64,000 nt of DNA, taken from contig NZ_CP013926.1 in NCBI RefSeq assembly GCF_001562115.1, forward strand, positions 4,092,001 through 4,156,000, given 5' to 3'. The notes under the pieces are model-generated. The model worked only from the letters and a program-made list of their open reading frames with translations, ran no database searches and was not told the origin of the DNA. The stretch comes from Alteromonas stellipolaris. Its GTDB lineage: Bacteria > Pseudomonadota > Gammaproteobacteria > Enterobacterales > Alteromonadaceae. Both the position numbers and the translations under genes were made by a program. Below, piece after piece: positions 55,241 to 64,000 of this stretch (position 1 is its first letter; every line of letters starts with the position of its first letter).

Positions 55241-56836
55241 TTAGCCTATTTTAAATTGGTTCACATTAGCACTTAATCCATTCGCAAGTGCAGACAAATC
55301 TTCAGCGGCATCGTTAACTTGCCTGTTGTTCTGAGACAACCTATCTCCCAAGCTTTTGAATTGATTAACGCCATTTTTTGCTTCGTTGGCCTGCGACTGT
55401 GAATGTTTCGCCAATACGGCCGCCTCTTCACTAACGCTTACTAACGCCAAAATACTTTGCGTTCCTGCTTCAAGCGTTGATACCAAATCATTAGCTAAGC
55501 CAACAGAGTCATGTGCTTTATTTTGATTTGAACTCATGGTGGATACCGCAGAGGTAATAGAAACCACAATCTTTTCAAGCATAGTATTTATTTCAACCGT
55601 AGACTGGTGGGTTCTTACCGCCAATGTTCTCACTTCATCAGCGACTACGGCGAAACCTCTACCAGAATCTCCTGCCCTTGCCGCTTCAATAGCAGCATTT
55701 AATGCCAGTAAGTTTGTCTGATCTGCAATCTCTGCAATGGTTTTAACTACGCTTGAAACATTATTCCCTTCGGCTTGAAGGGTTTCTAACATACTCGCAG
55801 TTTGCTCAATATCATTGGCCAAGTCAGAAATCGCCTCAGCGGTCTCTTTCACTTGAACACGACCTGCATCTACCTGCTTGGCACTATCTTGCGCAGCATT
55901 TGCGGCAGTTTGTGAACGCTGAAGGCTTTCAACCATATCAGACTCTAACGAGTCCATAATATTCACAAGCCCAGTAATATCGGTAAGTAAACTATCAACC
56001 GACGAGCTCGACTGCTCTGTAGTCATAGATAAAGAATTCACCGCTCCTTCTATACCAGAAACGGCTCCTTTCACTTCTTTCATGCCCACCTGAAACACAG
56101 ATACCAAACCATGAATACTGTTGGTCATTCTGCAAAGCTCATGGGTGCTTTGTTCTGGAAGGCGCGCCACTAAATTTCTGCTTTTCGCTAAACTATCTAG
56201 CTTCTCAGCCATGCCTTCTATAGGCTGCGCAATTTGTTTTTTAGCGCTATAGAAGCCTGCCATGGCAACAGCAGCTAGAATGAGTACTAGAAGGTAAATA
56301 GTGAATTGGCTGGTTTGTAACTGGCTTCCTATTGCCTGAGAACGCTCACCCGCTTTACTTGCCACCTGGTTTCTTACTTCTATTAACGCATTATCAAAAA
56401 CAGAGGCTAATTCATTCAATAACTGCAAATCATCACGGGCACGATCCCAATCTACTCGCGAGGCAGACATCGTTGCCTGAAGTGAATCCATACTTGAAAC
56501 CAGCGAATTGAACTGGGATTTAAGGGTATCACCAGCCATGTAACCTAGTGCGTTGAATCCAGCATCAATGTTTTGCACTAATACTTGTTTTTGTTCTTCA
56601 AAGGCATTACTCGATAACGTTGTGCCATAAAGTGAATAACCAATTAGCACAAGTTGCTTACTATTACTTTGCACACTATCAAGGGTACTTAAGGCAGGTA
56701 AGGTTTCACTCACGAAGGTATCGACCTGGTGCGTCACCTGCTTGTTGTTCAATGTTAATACCACGGCAGCAATCAAGGTTGCGAGTAATATTCCCGCATA
56801 ACCCGTTAAAATCCGTACTTTTATAGTGTTTAACAT
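55241..56836 (-). CDS. Methyl-accepting chemotaxis protein
   Basis: The 531-residue protein has a first span at about 8-28, a helical periplasmic sensor (about 29-180), a second span near 182-202, a HAMP-like linker, and the conserved signalling hairpin [21 protein letters not shown] with [13 protein letters not shown]. It senses a small ligand outside the inner membrane and controls CheA, hence swimming; motX in this window belongs to the same motility system. Ligand unknown. The sensor has the four-helix-bundle look of 4HB_MCP. Confidence 0.93.
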   Translation of the reverse strand: MLNTIKVRILTGYAGILLATLIAAVVLTLNNKQVTHQVDTFVSETLPALSTLDSVQSNSKQLVLIGYSLYGTTLSSNAFEEQKQVLVQNIDAGFNALGYMAGDTLKSQFNSLVSSMDSLQATMSASRVDWDRARDDLQLLNELASVFDNALIEVRNQVASKAGERSQAIGSQLQTSQFTIYLLVLILAAVAMAGFYSAKKQIAQPIEGMAEKLDSLAKSRNLVARLPEQSTHELCRMTNSIHGLVSVFQVGMKEVKGAVSGIEGAVNSLSMTTEQSSSSVDSLLTDITGLVNIMDSLESDMVESLQRSQTAANAAQDSAKQVDAGRVQVKETAEAISDLANDIEQTASMLETLQAEGNNVSSVVKTIAEIADQTNLLALNAAIEAARAGDSGRGFAVVADEVRTLAVRTHQSTVEINTMLEKIVVSITSAVSTMSSNQNKAHDSVGLANDLVSTLEAGTQSILALVSVSEEAAVLAKHSQSQANEAKNGVNQFKSLGDRLSQNNRQVNDAAEDLSALANGLSANVNQFKIG

Positions 56837-57010
56837 TGCTTACTGCCTTAGGGAAAAAAATTAACGTAAAGTATTACTGTAGACACTTTGAAGCATAAGC
56901 CAATAAAATACTTATAATAGTGTCTTTAGTAACCCATAAATAGTCTAGACCCGAGTTCTGCCTTTTTACTTTCGCACGCCTTAGATAATTAGCGAACTAT
57001 TTGTTTTTTA

Positions 57011-57496
57011 CTAAAGGTGAGTAAGTGGTAGCGCCGTTGTGTATTTGAGTTGTTCCATGGCAAAACTAGAGGTGACATCGTTGAGATCAATTCCATTAAC
57101 GAGTCTTTTATAGAAATGATCGAAAGCAGCCATATCAGTTACCACAACTTTAAGCAGGTAATCATATTCTCCAGACATACGATAAAATTCAACCACTTCT
57201 TCAAACGATGACGCATGCTTAGCAAAGTCTGTTAACCACTTCCCATCGTGACGAGCGGCTTTGATTTGCACAAACACCGTCATTGCCAAGCCTAATTTAT
57301 GTGCCTGCAATAATGCTACGCGACGGGAAATGACGCCTTGCGCTTCTAGTCGCTGTATACGTCGCCAACACGGCGTAGCCGTAAGGCCCACTTTCTCCGC
57401 TATATCAGCAACCGGCACATTGGCATCTTGCTGAAGAAGCAACAATATAGCCTTATCCACACCATCCAGAGCAATATTTTTCATATTAAACCGCAT
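57011..57496 (-). CDS. Lrp/AsnC family transcriptional regulator
   Basis: The 161-residue protein has an N-terminal helix-turn-helix with VPVADIAEKVGLTATPCWRRIQRLEAQGVI near residues 28-58 and a C-terminal RAM/AsnC ligand-binding domain with SGEYDYLLKVVVTD. An in-frame ATG at 57484 is an alternative start. It is transcribed divergently from a cysteine-synthase-like gene 108 bp away, so it probably controls that gene in response to an amino acid. It resembles the DecR group that governs cysteine breakdown, but only by context. Confidence 0.9.
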   Translation of the reverse strand: MRFNMKNIALDGVDKAILLLLQQDANVPVADIAEKVGLTATPCWRRIQRLEAQGVISRRVALLQAHKLGLAMTVFVQIKAARHDGKWLTDFAKHASSFEEVVEFYRMSGEYDYLLKVVVTDMAAFDHFYKRLVNGIDLNDVTSSFAMEQLKYTTALPLTHL

Positions 57497-57604
57497 AAAT
57501 AGAATTTTTAACTACACCTAACCTATCAAATAGGGCGTAATGAGTAAATTTCTCTTTTTCTAGCTGTCACTATTGAGTAAGACTGACTTGTAGAGATTTT
57601 TGAA

Positions 57605-58561
57605 ATGCTTGATTACGCGATAAATACCCTGCCTGGGGTCGTTGACGATATAACGCAAACCATAGGAAACACACCACTAATACGCTTGACTAAATTTGCG
57701 GCAAGCCATCACGTGGAGGCGACCCTGTTAGCCAAGGTGGAATTTTTCAATCCTGCAGGTTCAATAAAAGACAGACCGGCAATGGCCATGCTTAGCGCGC
57801 TAATGGCGAGCTCTGCTTTTAATGAGAAAACTGAAATAATTGAAGCGTCGTCAGGAAACAACGGTGTGGCCTGTGCTTGGCTCTGCGCTATTTATGGCAT
57901 TAAACTGACAGTATGCATACCAGAACATATGTCAATAGAGCGCCAAAAGCTGATACGCCACTATGGCGCGCAGGTAGTCACTACGTCGAAAGAGCTTGGA
58001 ACGAAAGGGGCAATCGAGCGGGCAGCAGCACTTATCGAGCAAAATCCAAATGCTGTGGGTCTATCCCAATTTTCAAACCAAGCTAACCCTAATGCGCATG
58101 CCCAATCTACCGCCCAAGAAATACTGCGTGATACTAATGGTAATGTCGATATCGTGGTTGCAGGTGTGGGCACTGGCGGCACGCTAACGGGCTTAGCCAC
58201 AAGCATGCGAGCTCACATTCCCCTTTTAGAAATAGTGGCTGTAGAGCCAGCACGTTGTCCAGTGTTAAGCAAAGGGCATGGTGGCGTGCACAATATTCAG
58301 GGGTTGAGTTCAGGCCACATTCCTGACGTGCTTGATGTCAGCCAAATAAATCAGATAATTACGGTAGAAGACAACGAAGCCATAGCTTACGCCCAGCAGA
58401 TTGCGAGAGTAGAAGGTTTAGCGGTAGGAATTTCTTCAGGAGCCGCACTGTTTGCTGCCGCTCAATTAGCCCAACAACCTTCTAATAAGGGCAAAAACAT
58501 CGTTGTCATTCTTGCCGACGGCGCCGAGCGTTATTTTTCTACTCCACTATTTGCAGACTAA
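57605..58561 (+). CDS. PLP-dependent cysteine synthase-family protein
   Basis: The 318-residue protein has IGNTPLIRL at about 21-29, GSIKDRPA near 52 with the PLP-binding Lys, and GVGTGGTLTG near 180 for the phosphate. The loop that binds the substrate carboxylate, usually T-S-G-N-T-G, is SSGNNG here. The sequence otherwise fits CysK/CysM or a cystathionine beta-synthase-like lyase. Divergence from an Lrp-type regulator suggests an amino-acid-inducible enzyme, for example in cysteine breakdown, rather than the housekeeping synthase. Confidence 0.85.
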   Translation: MLDYAINTLPGVVDDITQTIGNTPLIRLTKFAASHHVEATLLAKVEFFNPAGSIKDRPAMAMLSALMASSAFNEKTEIIEASSGNNGVACAWLCAIYGIKLTVCIPEHMSIERQKLIRHYGAQVVTTSKELGTKGAIERAAALIEQNPNAVGLSQFSNQANPNAHAQSTAQEILRDTNGNVDIVVAGVGTGGTLTGLATSMRAHIPLLEIVAVEPARCPVLSKGHGGVHNIQGLSSGHIPDVLDVSQINQIITVEDNEAIAYAQQIARVEGLAVGISSGAALFAAAQLAQQPSNKGKNIVVILADGAERYFSTPLFAD

Positions 58562-58623
58562 CGTCAAATAGCGGCCAATAACCACGTGGCTATTGGCAAC
58601 CTACAAAGGTTGCCAATTATGCA

Positions 58624-59397
58624 TTAACGCCACCAAGGTTGGTTAAAGTTCACGTCCTCGGGCGCTATTACAAATTCATATGGTGGTTCGAAAGCCTCCC
58701 AAAAGCGTTCAGCTAACGCTTCATCTAACACTTTGAACTTACCTTTGTTCGCGTATTCTTTCATCAGAGCTAAGTATGCTTCTACCGGCATTGAAGGGTT
58801 AGACTGCTCGAAAATCACTGCCCCGCCATAGGTTTTATACAGGTGTTTTTCTATTTGCCAACGCTCTACTTGCGTTAATGCAATCTCGTCAATACTAGTA
58901 ATGTCTTCAGCGCTAACGCTTTCCTTTAATTCATTATTCTCTTGCTGAGCATCTTTCTTAGCAGCTACTTTCTGGTTGTTCTTTTCATATTCTGACCCAA
59001 ATTTTTGCTTAAAAGCTTCCACTAAGTCCGAGTCTACCTCGATATTGTGTGTACTCGCATAGTCGCTAAGCACGCCTTCTATAATCTGGTTCGCCAGATT
59101 AATAGCTCGCATCTGAGTAACAAGCTGCGTGACGTTATCGGGCGCTTGCTTTCGAATTTTCGACATTGTGTCTTGATCGGGAGTAATGTCAGCTAGGGTA
59201 ATTGGTTCACCGAAAAGCATGGCAATAGCATTATTTTGATTACTACCCGTTTGTTTGCTAACGGCGCTGCTGGCATTTTGGGTGTCTTGGGAGGTATTTT
59301 GTATTTTACTGGATGATTGCGCGAACGATGAAGAAAATATAAAAGTGGAAAGTAGAACAAAAGCGAAAAAAACACTATTCATCCTTAACATTAGCAA
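58624..59397 (-). CDS. Exported protein, SurA-like N-terminal region
   Basis: The 257-residue protein has a signal peptide (about 1-26), a Ser/Gln-rich linker to about residue 55, and helical segments including LANQIIEGVLSDYASTHNIE, a pattern like the chaperone part of SurA/PpiC proteins, but no recognisable prolyl isomerase domain. It ends in an aromatic-rich NFNQPWWR. It may be a periplasmic chaperone; the function is a guess. Confidence 0.6.
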   Translation of the reverse strand: MLMLRMNSVFFAFVLLSTFIFSSSFAQSSSKIQNTSQDTQNASSAVSKQTGSNQNNAIAMLFGEPITLADITPDQDTMSKIRKQAPDNVTQLVTQMRAINLANQIIEGVLSDYASTHNIEVDSDLVEAFKQKFGSEYEKNNQKVAAKKDAQQENNELKESVSAEDITSIDEIALTQVERWQIEKHLYKTYGGAVIFEQSNPSMPVEAYLALMKEYANKGKFKVLDEALAERFWEAFEPPYEFVIAPEDVNFNQPWWR

Positions 59398-59490
59398 ATC
59401 CTTTCATTAAGTTTAATACTAAAATAGTAAAGCACTTAATAGCGGGAAAACCAACTATATTAACGAATGTAGTGTTTATAAAAGAAAGAA

Positions 59491-59517
59491 AAACGGCGGT
59501 CTTTACAGACCGCCGTT
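59491..59517 (-). terminator. Terminator of the cold-shock gene
   Basis: A perfect 11-bp stem, AACGGCGGTCT with AGACCGCCGTT, and a 4-nt loop is followed on the minus strand by T-rich CTTTCTTTT. It lies about 10 bp past the cold-shock stop. Confidence 0.88.
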
Positions 59518-59527
59518 TTTGAATTTC

Positions 59528-59737
59528 TTAGATGGCGTGCACGTTAGCAGCTTGAAGACCTTTTTGACCTTCTTCTACTTCAAATTCCACGCGCTGACCT
59601 TCTGGAAGAGTTTTGTAACCGTCAGAAACGATAGCACGGAAATGAACGAATACGTCCTTACCGCCGTTATCTTGAGTTAGAAAACCATAACCTTTATCAG
59701 CGTTAAACCACTTAACGGTGCCTGTAACTTTAGACAT
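59528..59737 (-). CDS. Cold-shock protein, CspA family
   Basis: The 69-residue protein is a single OB-fold with the two RNA-binding motifs KGYGFL (RNP1) and VFVHF (RNP2). It melts mRNA structures, especially at low temperature. A gene-free region of 281 bp (59738-60018) lies upstream, long enough for the extended, temperature-sensing leader common to such genes, but I cannot identify a cold-box element by eye. Confidence 0.95.
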   Translation of the reverse strand: MSKVTGTVKWFNADKGYGFLTQDNGGKDVFVHFRAIVSDGYKTLPEGQRVEFEVEEGQKGLQAANVHAI

Positions 59738-60018
59738 GTCGTATAGACCTCAAATATCATATTAAATTGCGCAATAAGCGCGTATAGCGAGTGTCTTTAA
59801 TAGGCGGAGTTGGTCTTACTTACGAATGGGCAACAACTTACTACAAATCACAAGGTAACTTGAGCGGTTTTACATATAGCAAATAATTTCATATCTCGTC
59901 TATTCAAAGACATTTGGCTTAAAGCCAAAGCAACTATAACACTCTTCGAACTGATTAATATACAATTTATTCACTAATTAATGCATTTCATAAAAATTTC
60001 ACCCCAGCGTAACAGTAC

Positions 60019-61647
60019 CTATCGGTTCTTACGCCATGCCAATACCCAACAGAGGGATCCTGCACCAGCAGAAAGCGCTGGTAAGCACCAATTTAAATCG
60101 TACATCGGTAAAATAGCAGACAATAAGATAAAGGTAGCACCCGTTACACCCCATTGAATGGATTGCGCGCTCTTTTTCTGCTGTTCAAGTAAAGCAACCT
60201 GTGCGCGTTGTTGTTGCAAAGGAAGCCGCTTAACTTGCTGTAAGCTGTCATAAAGTAAATCCGGCATTTCAGGAAGCTTTTCAGACCAAAACGGCAAGTT
60301 TGCTTTTACTTTGCCCAGCATGGCTTTCACGCCAATTTGCTCGCGCATCCAATTTTCTAAAAAGGGTTTCGCGGTTTTCCACAAATCTAATTGCGGGTAA
60401 AGCTGACGGCCTAGCCCTTCTACATAAAGTAGCGTTTTTTGTAGCAGAACTAACTGGGGTTGCACCACCATATTAAACCGACGAGCAGTATTAAATAATT
60501 GCAGTAGCACGTTGCCGAACGATATTTCAGCGAGGGGCTTTTGAAAGATGGGTTCGCATACGGTGCGTATCGCCATTTCGAACTCATCAATATTGGTGTC
60601 GTTTGGCACCCAACCAGAGTCGGCGTGCAGCTGCGCTACCTTGCGATAATCGCGGTTAAAAAACGCAATAAAGTTTTCCGCCAAATAACGCTTATCTTCT
60701 CTGTTCAACGTGCCCACTATGCCAAAATCGATAGCGATATATTTGGGGTTTTCTGGGTGCTCGGTAGAAACAAAGATATTGCCTGGGTGCATATCAGCAT
60801 GAAAGAAGCTGTCGCGGAACACTTGAGTAAAGAAAACCTCAACGCCTCGCTCTGCCAGCTTTTTCATATTGGTATTTTGTGCAAGCAAAGCATCAATATT
60901 TGAAATAGGCAGCCCGTATATGCGCTCCATTACCATCACATTACTGTGACAATAATCGCTGTATATTTTAGGTATGTATAGTGAATCTGAACCTTCAAAG
61001 TTTCGACCCAACTGAATACCACTTGCCGATTCACGCAGAAGATCGAGTTCATCTACAATAGTTTTGCGGTATTCCACTACCACTTCAACAGGGCGAAGAC
61101 GCTTGCCATCTGGCAGCCATTTTTGCAGAACTGAGGCCAAACTAAATAGCAGCTCCATGTCAGCCACAATAGTTTCACGAATATCTGGCCGCAGCACTTT
61201 AACTACCACATCTTCGTTATTCGCTTTTAGTTTTGCAGCATGCACTTGCGCAATAGACGCAGATGCCAAAGGCGCTTCGTCAAACTCGCTAAACAATTCT
61301 GATAAATGCGTTAAACCAAGGGAAGTTTTAATAATCTGTTGTGCCGCCTCTGACGAAAACGGAGGCACTTTGTCTTGCAAACGGGCAAGTTCATTAGCAA
61401 TCGCAGGGTGAAGCAAGTCTCGGCGTGTCGAGAGCATTTGGCCGAACTTGATAAAAACCGGGCCAAGGCTTTGCAGAGCAAGCGTAATACGCTCACCGGC
61501 AAGTTTGTCTTTGTGTTTGTTTCGAATCCAAAAGATGCTGTGGCGCATAAGGCGTGCGTACCATGGTAGCCATTTCGCAGGGATAAGATCGTCTAACCCA
61601 TGCTCTAACAACACCTTATTTATCTTATACAACCTAACAATGCGCAT
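60019..61647 (-). CDS. ubiB: Ubiquinone biosynthesis atypical kinase UbiB
   Basis: The 542-residue protein belongs to the ABC1/ADCK/UbiB family: [20 protein letters not shown], with the diagnostic KxGQ motif near residue 67, then [21 protein letters not shown] and IDFGIVGTL from the kinase fold. Two C-terminal membrane spans anchor it (about 495-540). It is needed for ubiquinone synthesis, with ATPase activity. It follows ubiJ by 9 bp in the ubiEJB operon. Confidence 0.95.
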   Translation of the reverse strand: MRIVRLYKINKVLLEHGLDDLIPAKWLPWYARLMRHSIFWIRNKHKDKLAGERITLALQSLGPVFIKFGQMLSTRRDLLHPAIANELARLQDKVPPFSSEAAQQIIKTSLGLTHLSELFSEFDEAPLASASIAQVHAAKLKANNEDVVVKVLRPDIRETIVADMELLFSLASVLQKWLPDGKRLRPVEVVVEYRKTIVDELDLLRESASGIQLGRNFEGSDSLYIPKIYSDYCHSNVMVMERIYGLPISNIDALLAQNTNMKKLAERGVEVFFTQVFRDSFFHADMHPGNIFVSTEHPENPKYIAIDFGIVGTLNREDKRYLAENFIAFFNRDYRKVAQLHADSGWVPNDTNIDEFEMAIRTVCEPIFQKPLAEISFGNVLLQLFNTARRFNMVVQPQLVLLQKTLLYVEGLGRQLYPQLDLWKTAKPFLENWMREQIGVKAMLGKVKANLPFWSEKLPEMPDLLYDSLQQVKRLPLQQQRAQVALLEQQKKSAQSIQWGVTGATFILLSAILPMYDLNWCLPALSAGAGSLCWVLAWRKNR

Positions 61648-61656
61648 GCTTGTCTC

Positions 61657-62292
61657 TTAAATTAATTTTTGTTCTAGCTGAAGTAAGCGGGCATCTAATC
61701 GCGCTACGTCATCACGTAGTGCGTTCACTTCATCACTAAAATGTAATACCGCTAATTTGGGCGCTGCTATTTGCTTTTCTTCTATCAAAGCATTGCTAGC
61801 CACTTTATTAAACTCCGACAGGGCGCCTGTGGCTTTGCGCTTAAAAGTACTAAGCCAGCTCATTGTTTGGTGGGCAACCACATCGTTGGTTTTCGCTGCC
61901 AGTAGTTCTTCTACATCAATATCTAACTGCTGAAATAAACCGCTAACTTGCTGAGCCACAGCGAGTTCGCCTTCAACCTGTAATTTGTTTTGTTGAATGA
62001 GGCGGGTTAGCTGATTGGTATGCTTTAATTCAGGCAGGGTATCTAGCGATGTTTTAATACAGCAGTCTTTAGCGTTAAGCGTTGCTACTGTGTCTTGAAA
62101 CGGCTCATGTAGGGTTAGCACATCTACCTGATCAGAAAATACAAGCACAATGGCAAAGGGCAAAGGGTCTACATAAGCAATAAGCCGCGCGCCTTTCAGC
62201 GAAGCCATTCTGGCACCGCTGTCTGGATCTAACGCTAAAATTTTATTCGCTGCCGTTTCAATAACGGCGCTTACCAATGCTGACGTTGGCAT
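61657..62292 (-). CDS. ubiJ: Ubiquinone biosynthesis accessory factor UbiJ
   Basis: The 211-residue protein has an SCP2-type lipid-binding domain (about 10-110) and a C-terminal coiled coil, with LQLEQKLI at the end. UbiJ helps assemble the ubiquinone-synthesis complex by holding the hydrophobic intermediate. Its ATG overlaps the ubiE stop by one base and it is 9 bp before ubiB, so all three are co-translated. Confidence 0.9.
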   Translation of the reverse strand: MPTSALVSAVIETAANKILALDPDSGARMASLKGARLIAYVDPLPFAIVLVFSDQVDVLTLHEPFQDTVATLNAKDCCIKTSLDTLPELKHTNQLTRLIQQNKLQVEGELAVAQQVSGLFQQLDIDVEELLAAKTNDVVAHQTMSWLSTFKRKATGALSEFNKVASNALIEEKQIAAPKLAVLHFSDEVNALRDDVARLDARLLQLEQKLI

Positions 62293-63077
62293 TAAAACTT
62301 ATAGCCTCGGTGCAGTGCCACAATTCCACCGGTTAAATTTTGGTAGTCACACTGGTCAAACCCAGCGGTTTCGAACATACCTTTTAAAGTTTCTTGATCA
62401 GGATGCATACGAATACTTTCTGCCAAGTATTGATAACTCTCGGCATCGTTGGCCACTAGCTGCCCCATTTTTGGCAATATATGGAACGAATACGTATCGT
62501 AAAGTTTGCTTAATTGCTCTGACGTCGGCTTCGAGAATTCCAACACCAAAAGGCGACCGCCTGGTTTTAGTACACGGTAAATTGAATTAAGTGCGTTTTG
62601 CTTTTCGGTTACGTTTCTAAGGCCAAAAGCCATGGTAACTACGTCGAAGTGGTTATCAGGGAAAGGTAACGCCTCAGCATCTGCTTGAACGTAATCGATG
62701 TTGCTGACTAATCCGCGATCTCTTAGTTTATCGCGGCCAACTTTTAGCATCGACAGGTTAATGTCGGCCAACGTTACGTTCCCCGTGGGGCCAACAAGAC
62801 GAGAGAATTTTGCGGTTAAATCGCCAGTACCACCAGCGATATCAAGCACTTTTTGCCCTGCACGTACCCCCGAACAATCAATGGCAAAGCGCTTCCATAA
62901 ACGGTGCACACCCATCGACATTAAATCGTTCATGACATCGTATTTAGCGGCAACAGAATCGAATACATTGGCTACTAACGACGCTTTTTGGTTTTTCTCT
63001 ACCTGCTTAAAGCCAAAATGAGTAGTAGGTGCATCCGATGCCTCAGTGGGCGATGTGTTGTTATGGTTGTCGCTCAT
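62292..63077 (-). CDS. ubiE: Ubiquinone/menaquinone C-methyltransferase UbiE
   Basis: The 261-residue SAM-dependent methyltransferase has [25 protein letters not shown] near residue 40, the SAM-binding [12 protein letters not shown] near 80, and [11 protein letters not shown] and [12 protein letters not shown] downstream. It methylates the ring in ubiquinone and menaquinone synthesis. It is the first gene of ubiEJB. Confidence 0.96.
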   Translation of the reverse strand: MSDNHNNTSPTEASDAPTTHFGFKQVEKNQKASLVANVFDSVAAKYDVMNDLMSMGVHRLWKRFAIDCSGVRAGQKVLDIAGGTGDLTAKFSRLVGPTGNVTLADINLSMLKVGRDKLRDRGLVSNIDYVQADAEALPFPDNHFDVVTMAFGLRNVTEKQNALNSIYRVLKPGGRLLVLEFSKPTSEQLSKLYDTYSFHILPKMGQLVANDAESYQYLAESIRMHPDQETLKGMFETAGFDQCDYQNLTGGIVALHRGYKF

Positions 63078-63151
63078 GGCATTCCTGCATTAGTGATTCA
63101 TAGTAAAGGCTGAAGTGTATCGGATTGTCGCGCCCAGCAACAGTATTTACC

Positions 63152-63844
63152 TTACGCAAAATACTGGTTTGTGCCCCAACTGAACGCAATAATAACGCTT
63201 ATTTCTTGCAACGTGCGGCCACTTTCTTGATGCCACTGGGTAAACGCCGCATTTGCAGCCGTTAAGCTTTTCTTACTAGTGAGGCCGCCATCGATAATAT
63301 CGTTCTTTCTCAGGTAGTCCTCAACATCTCGTGAAAACAAGAAGGTATCTACGCCTAACGCCCGCAGCATGTAAGGACCTGTGTTACCCCCAAGACGAGC
63401 GCCACGTTTTTTCATCGTAGTCCATAAATCGGTAATATTACTGGCGTCGAATTTAGCCACAAACTGGCCAAAGCTGCCGTGCTCACGGGCAATATCTTTA
63501 ATGAACATGGCATTGTCGCGAACGGTCATTACTTTTTTGTAATTACGCACAATGCGCTTATCAGACGCTTTTTGCTCTAGCATTTCATCCGGCATAAGCA
63601 GCACTTTTTCGATATTAAAACCAAAAAACACGGTTTCGAACTCAGGCCATTTTTTTTCGATAACGCGCCAAACAAAGCCAGACTGAAATACTTGTTTCGT
63701 CATGGCTGCCAAAAACCGATCATCAGTTATTTTAGCGACTTGCTCAGAGGAAAGTGGCGCCGAAAGCATGCTTTCAAGCGCCTTTTCACCACCTTTTCGC
63801 TTACATGCCCGCTGATAAATGGTGGAGAAAGATTCTATTCCCAT
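63152..63844 (-). CDS. DNA-3-methyladenine glycosylase I-like protein
   Basis: The 230-residue protein resembles the Tag family: SFSTIYQRACKRKGGEKALE near the start, FWRV-like GFVWRVIEKKWPEFE near residue 55, and a helix-hairpin-helix-type GPYMLRALGVD near 155. It differs from E. coli Tag in the N-terminal zinc-binding residues, which are not clear here. A role in removing alkylated bases is likely but not certain. It lies 32 bp after prlC and may be in the same transcription unit. Confidence 0.75.
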   Translation of the reverse strand: MGIESFSTIYQRACKRKGGEKALESMLSAPLSSEQVAKITDDRFLAAMTKQVFQSGFVWRVIEKKWPEFETVFFGFNIEKVLLMPDEMLEQKASDKRIVRNYKKVMTVRDNAMFIKDIAREHGSFGQFVAKFDASNITDLWTTMKKRGARLGGNTGPYMLRALGVDTFLFSRDVEDYLRKNDIIDGGLTSKKSLTAANAAFTQWHQESGRTLQEISVIIAFSWGTNQYFA

Positions 63845-63876
63845 GGTTATCTACCCTAATATTACCCTAATACTAA

Positions 63877-64000
63877 TTAGCCACGAATGCCGCTATGGCG
63901 AAGTAAGGCATCTACGTTTGGCTCCCTGCCTCTAAAGGCAACGAATAAATCCATGGGCGCGCGGCTTCCACCCATCTCAAGTATATTTTCCAAAAACGCT
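63877..64000 (-). CDS. prlC: Oligopeptidase A, C-terminal fragment (cut by window edge)
   Basis: The frame on the minus strand runs from the window edge to TAA at 63877-63879. The 40 or so visible residues include FLENILEMGGSRAPMDLF and REPNVDALLRHSGIRG, matching the C-terminus of oligopeptidase A, an M3 metallopeptidase that degrades signal peptides in the cytoplasm. The catalytic HEXXH part lies outside the window. Confidence 0.85.
   Translation of the reverse strand, partial: AFLENILEMGGSRAPMDLFVAFRGREPNVDALLRHSGIRG

Noticed and set aside
56880..56931. AGACACT/AGTGTCT inverted repeat upstream of the chemoreceptor, and a possible flagellar sigma-28 promoter
   Set aside because: The repeat arms are only 7 bp with a long spacer, and no GCCGATAA-type -10 is found at the right distance from the TAAAG.

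Overview
The window looks like a chromosomal segment from a marine gammaproteobacterium of the Alteromonadales, most likely Alteromonas or a close relative. The support is a MotX protein of the sodium-driven polar flagellar motor, a ubiE-ubiJ-ubiB operon, an rnr-rlmB pair, a short-loop cytochrome bd-type oxidase, a large TonB-dependent receptor, and a sulfated-polysaccharide locus. The genus is inferred from protein style and gene order; no database search was possible.

Region 1 (1-21034) is a surface-polysaccharide locus in two converging halves. The plus-strand half (1-11629) carries a WcbI-like C-terminus, a GT61 enzyme, a sulfotransferase, GT2 and GT4 glycosyltransferases, a pyruvyltransferase, an unrecognised 437-residue protein, and a tight aldolase-fusion / CMP-Kdo-synthetase-like / HAD-phosphatase module that looks like a pathway to a CMP-activated ulosonic acid. 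The minus-strand half (12052-21034) carries two paralogous sulfotransferases around a lipoprotein sulfatase and a GT92-like enzyme, a double-domain GT2 and manC. A decayed IS66-type tnpA lies at the meeting point (about 11700-12050).

Region 2 (21183-29888) is the complete spc-alpha ribosomal block on the minus strand, rplN to rplQ, including secY, rpoA and the small genes rpmJ and rpmD. An S4-type leader lies before rpsM. The S10 operon that normally precedes rplN is absent; a hybrid histidine kinase sits there instead.

Region 3 (30079-39267) holds that kinase, a DUF4397 lipoprotein, a secreted subtilisin-like protease, and the rnr-rlmB pair for RNA processing.

Region 4 (39368-43730) is a compact phosphate-starvation unit. 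A Tat-exported PhoD-type phosphatase and a TonB-dependent receptor converge on a shared terminator, and each is preceded by recognisable Pho boxes with a well-placed -10 element.

Region 5 (44025-64000) contains motX, a TIGR02647 protein, ubiD and fre, an M28 peptidase with an altered zinc-ligand motif, a periplasmic binding-protein-like gene, and a TonB_C-domain protein. Then comes a cytochrome bd oxidase operon with its own GbsR/MarR-type regulator, whose promoter has a perfect FNR box and a palindrome centred on the -10. A small gene with its own promoter and terminator follows, then a chemoreceptor, a divergent Lrp-type regulator / cysteine-synthase-like pair, a periplasmic protein, a cold-shock protein, ubiB-ubiJ-ubiE, a 3-methyladenine-DNA-glycosylase-like gene and the C-terminus of oligopeptidase A. 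No tRNA, rRNA, CRISPR array or intact insertion sequence was seen.
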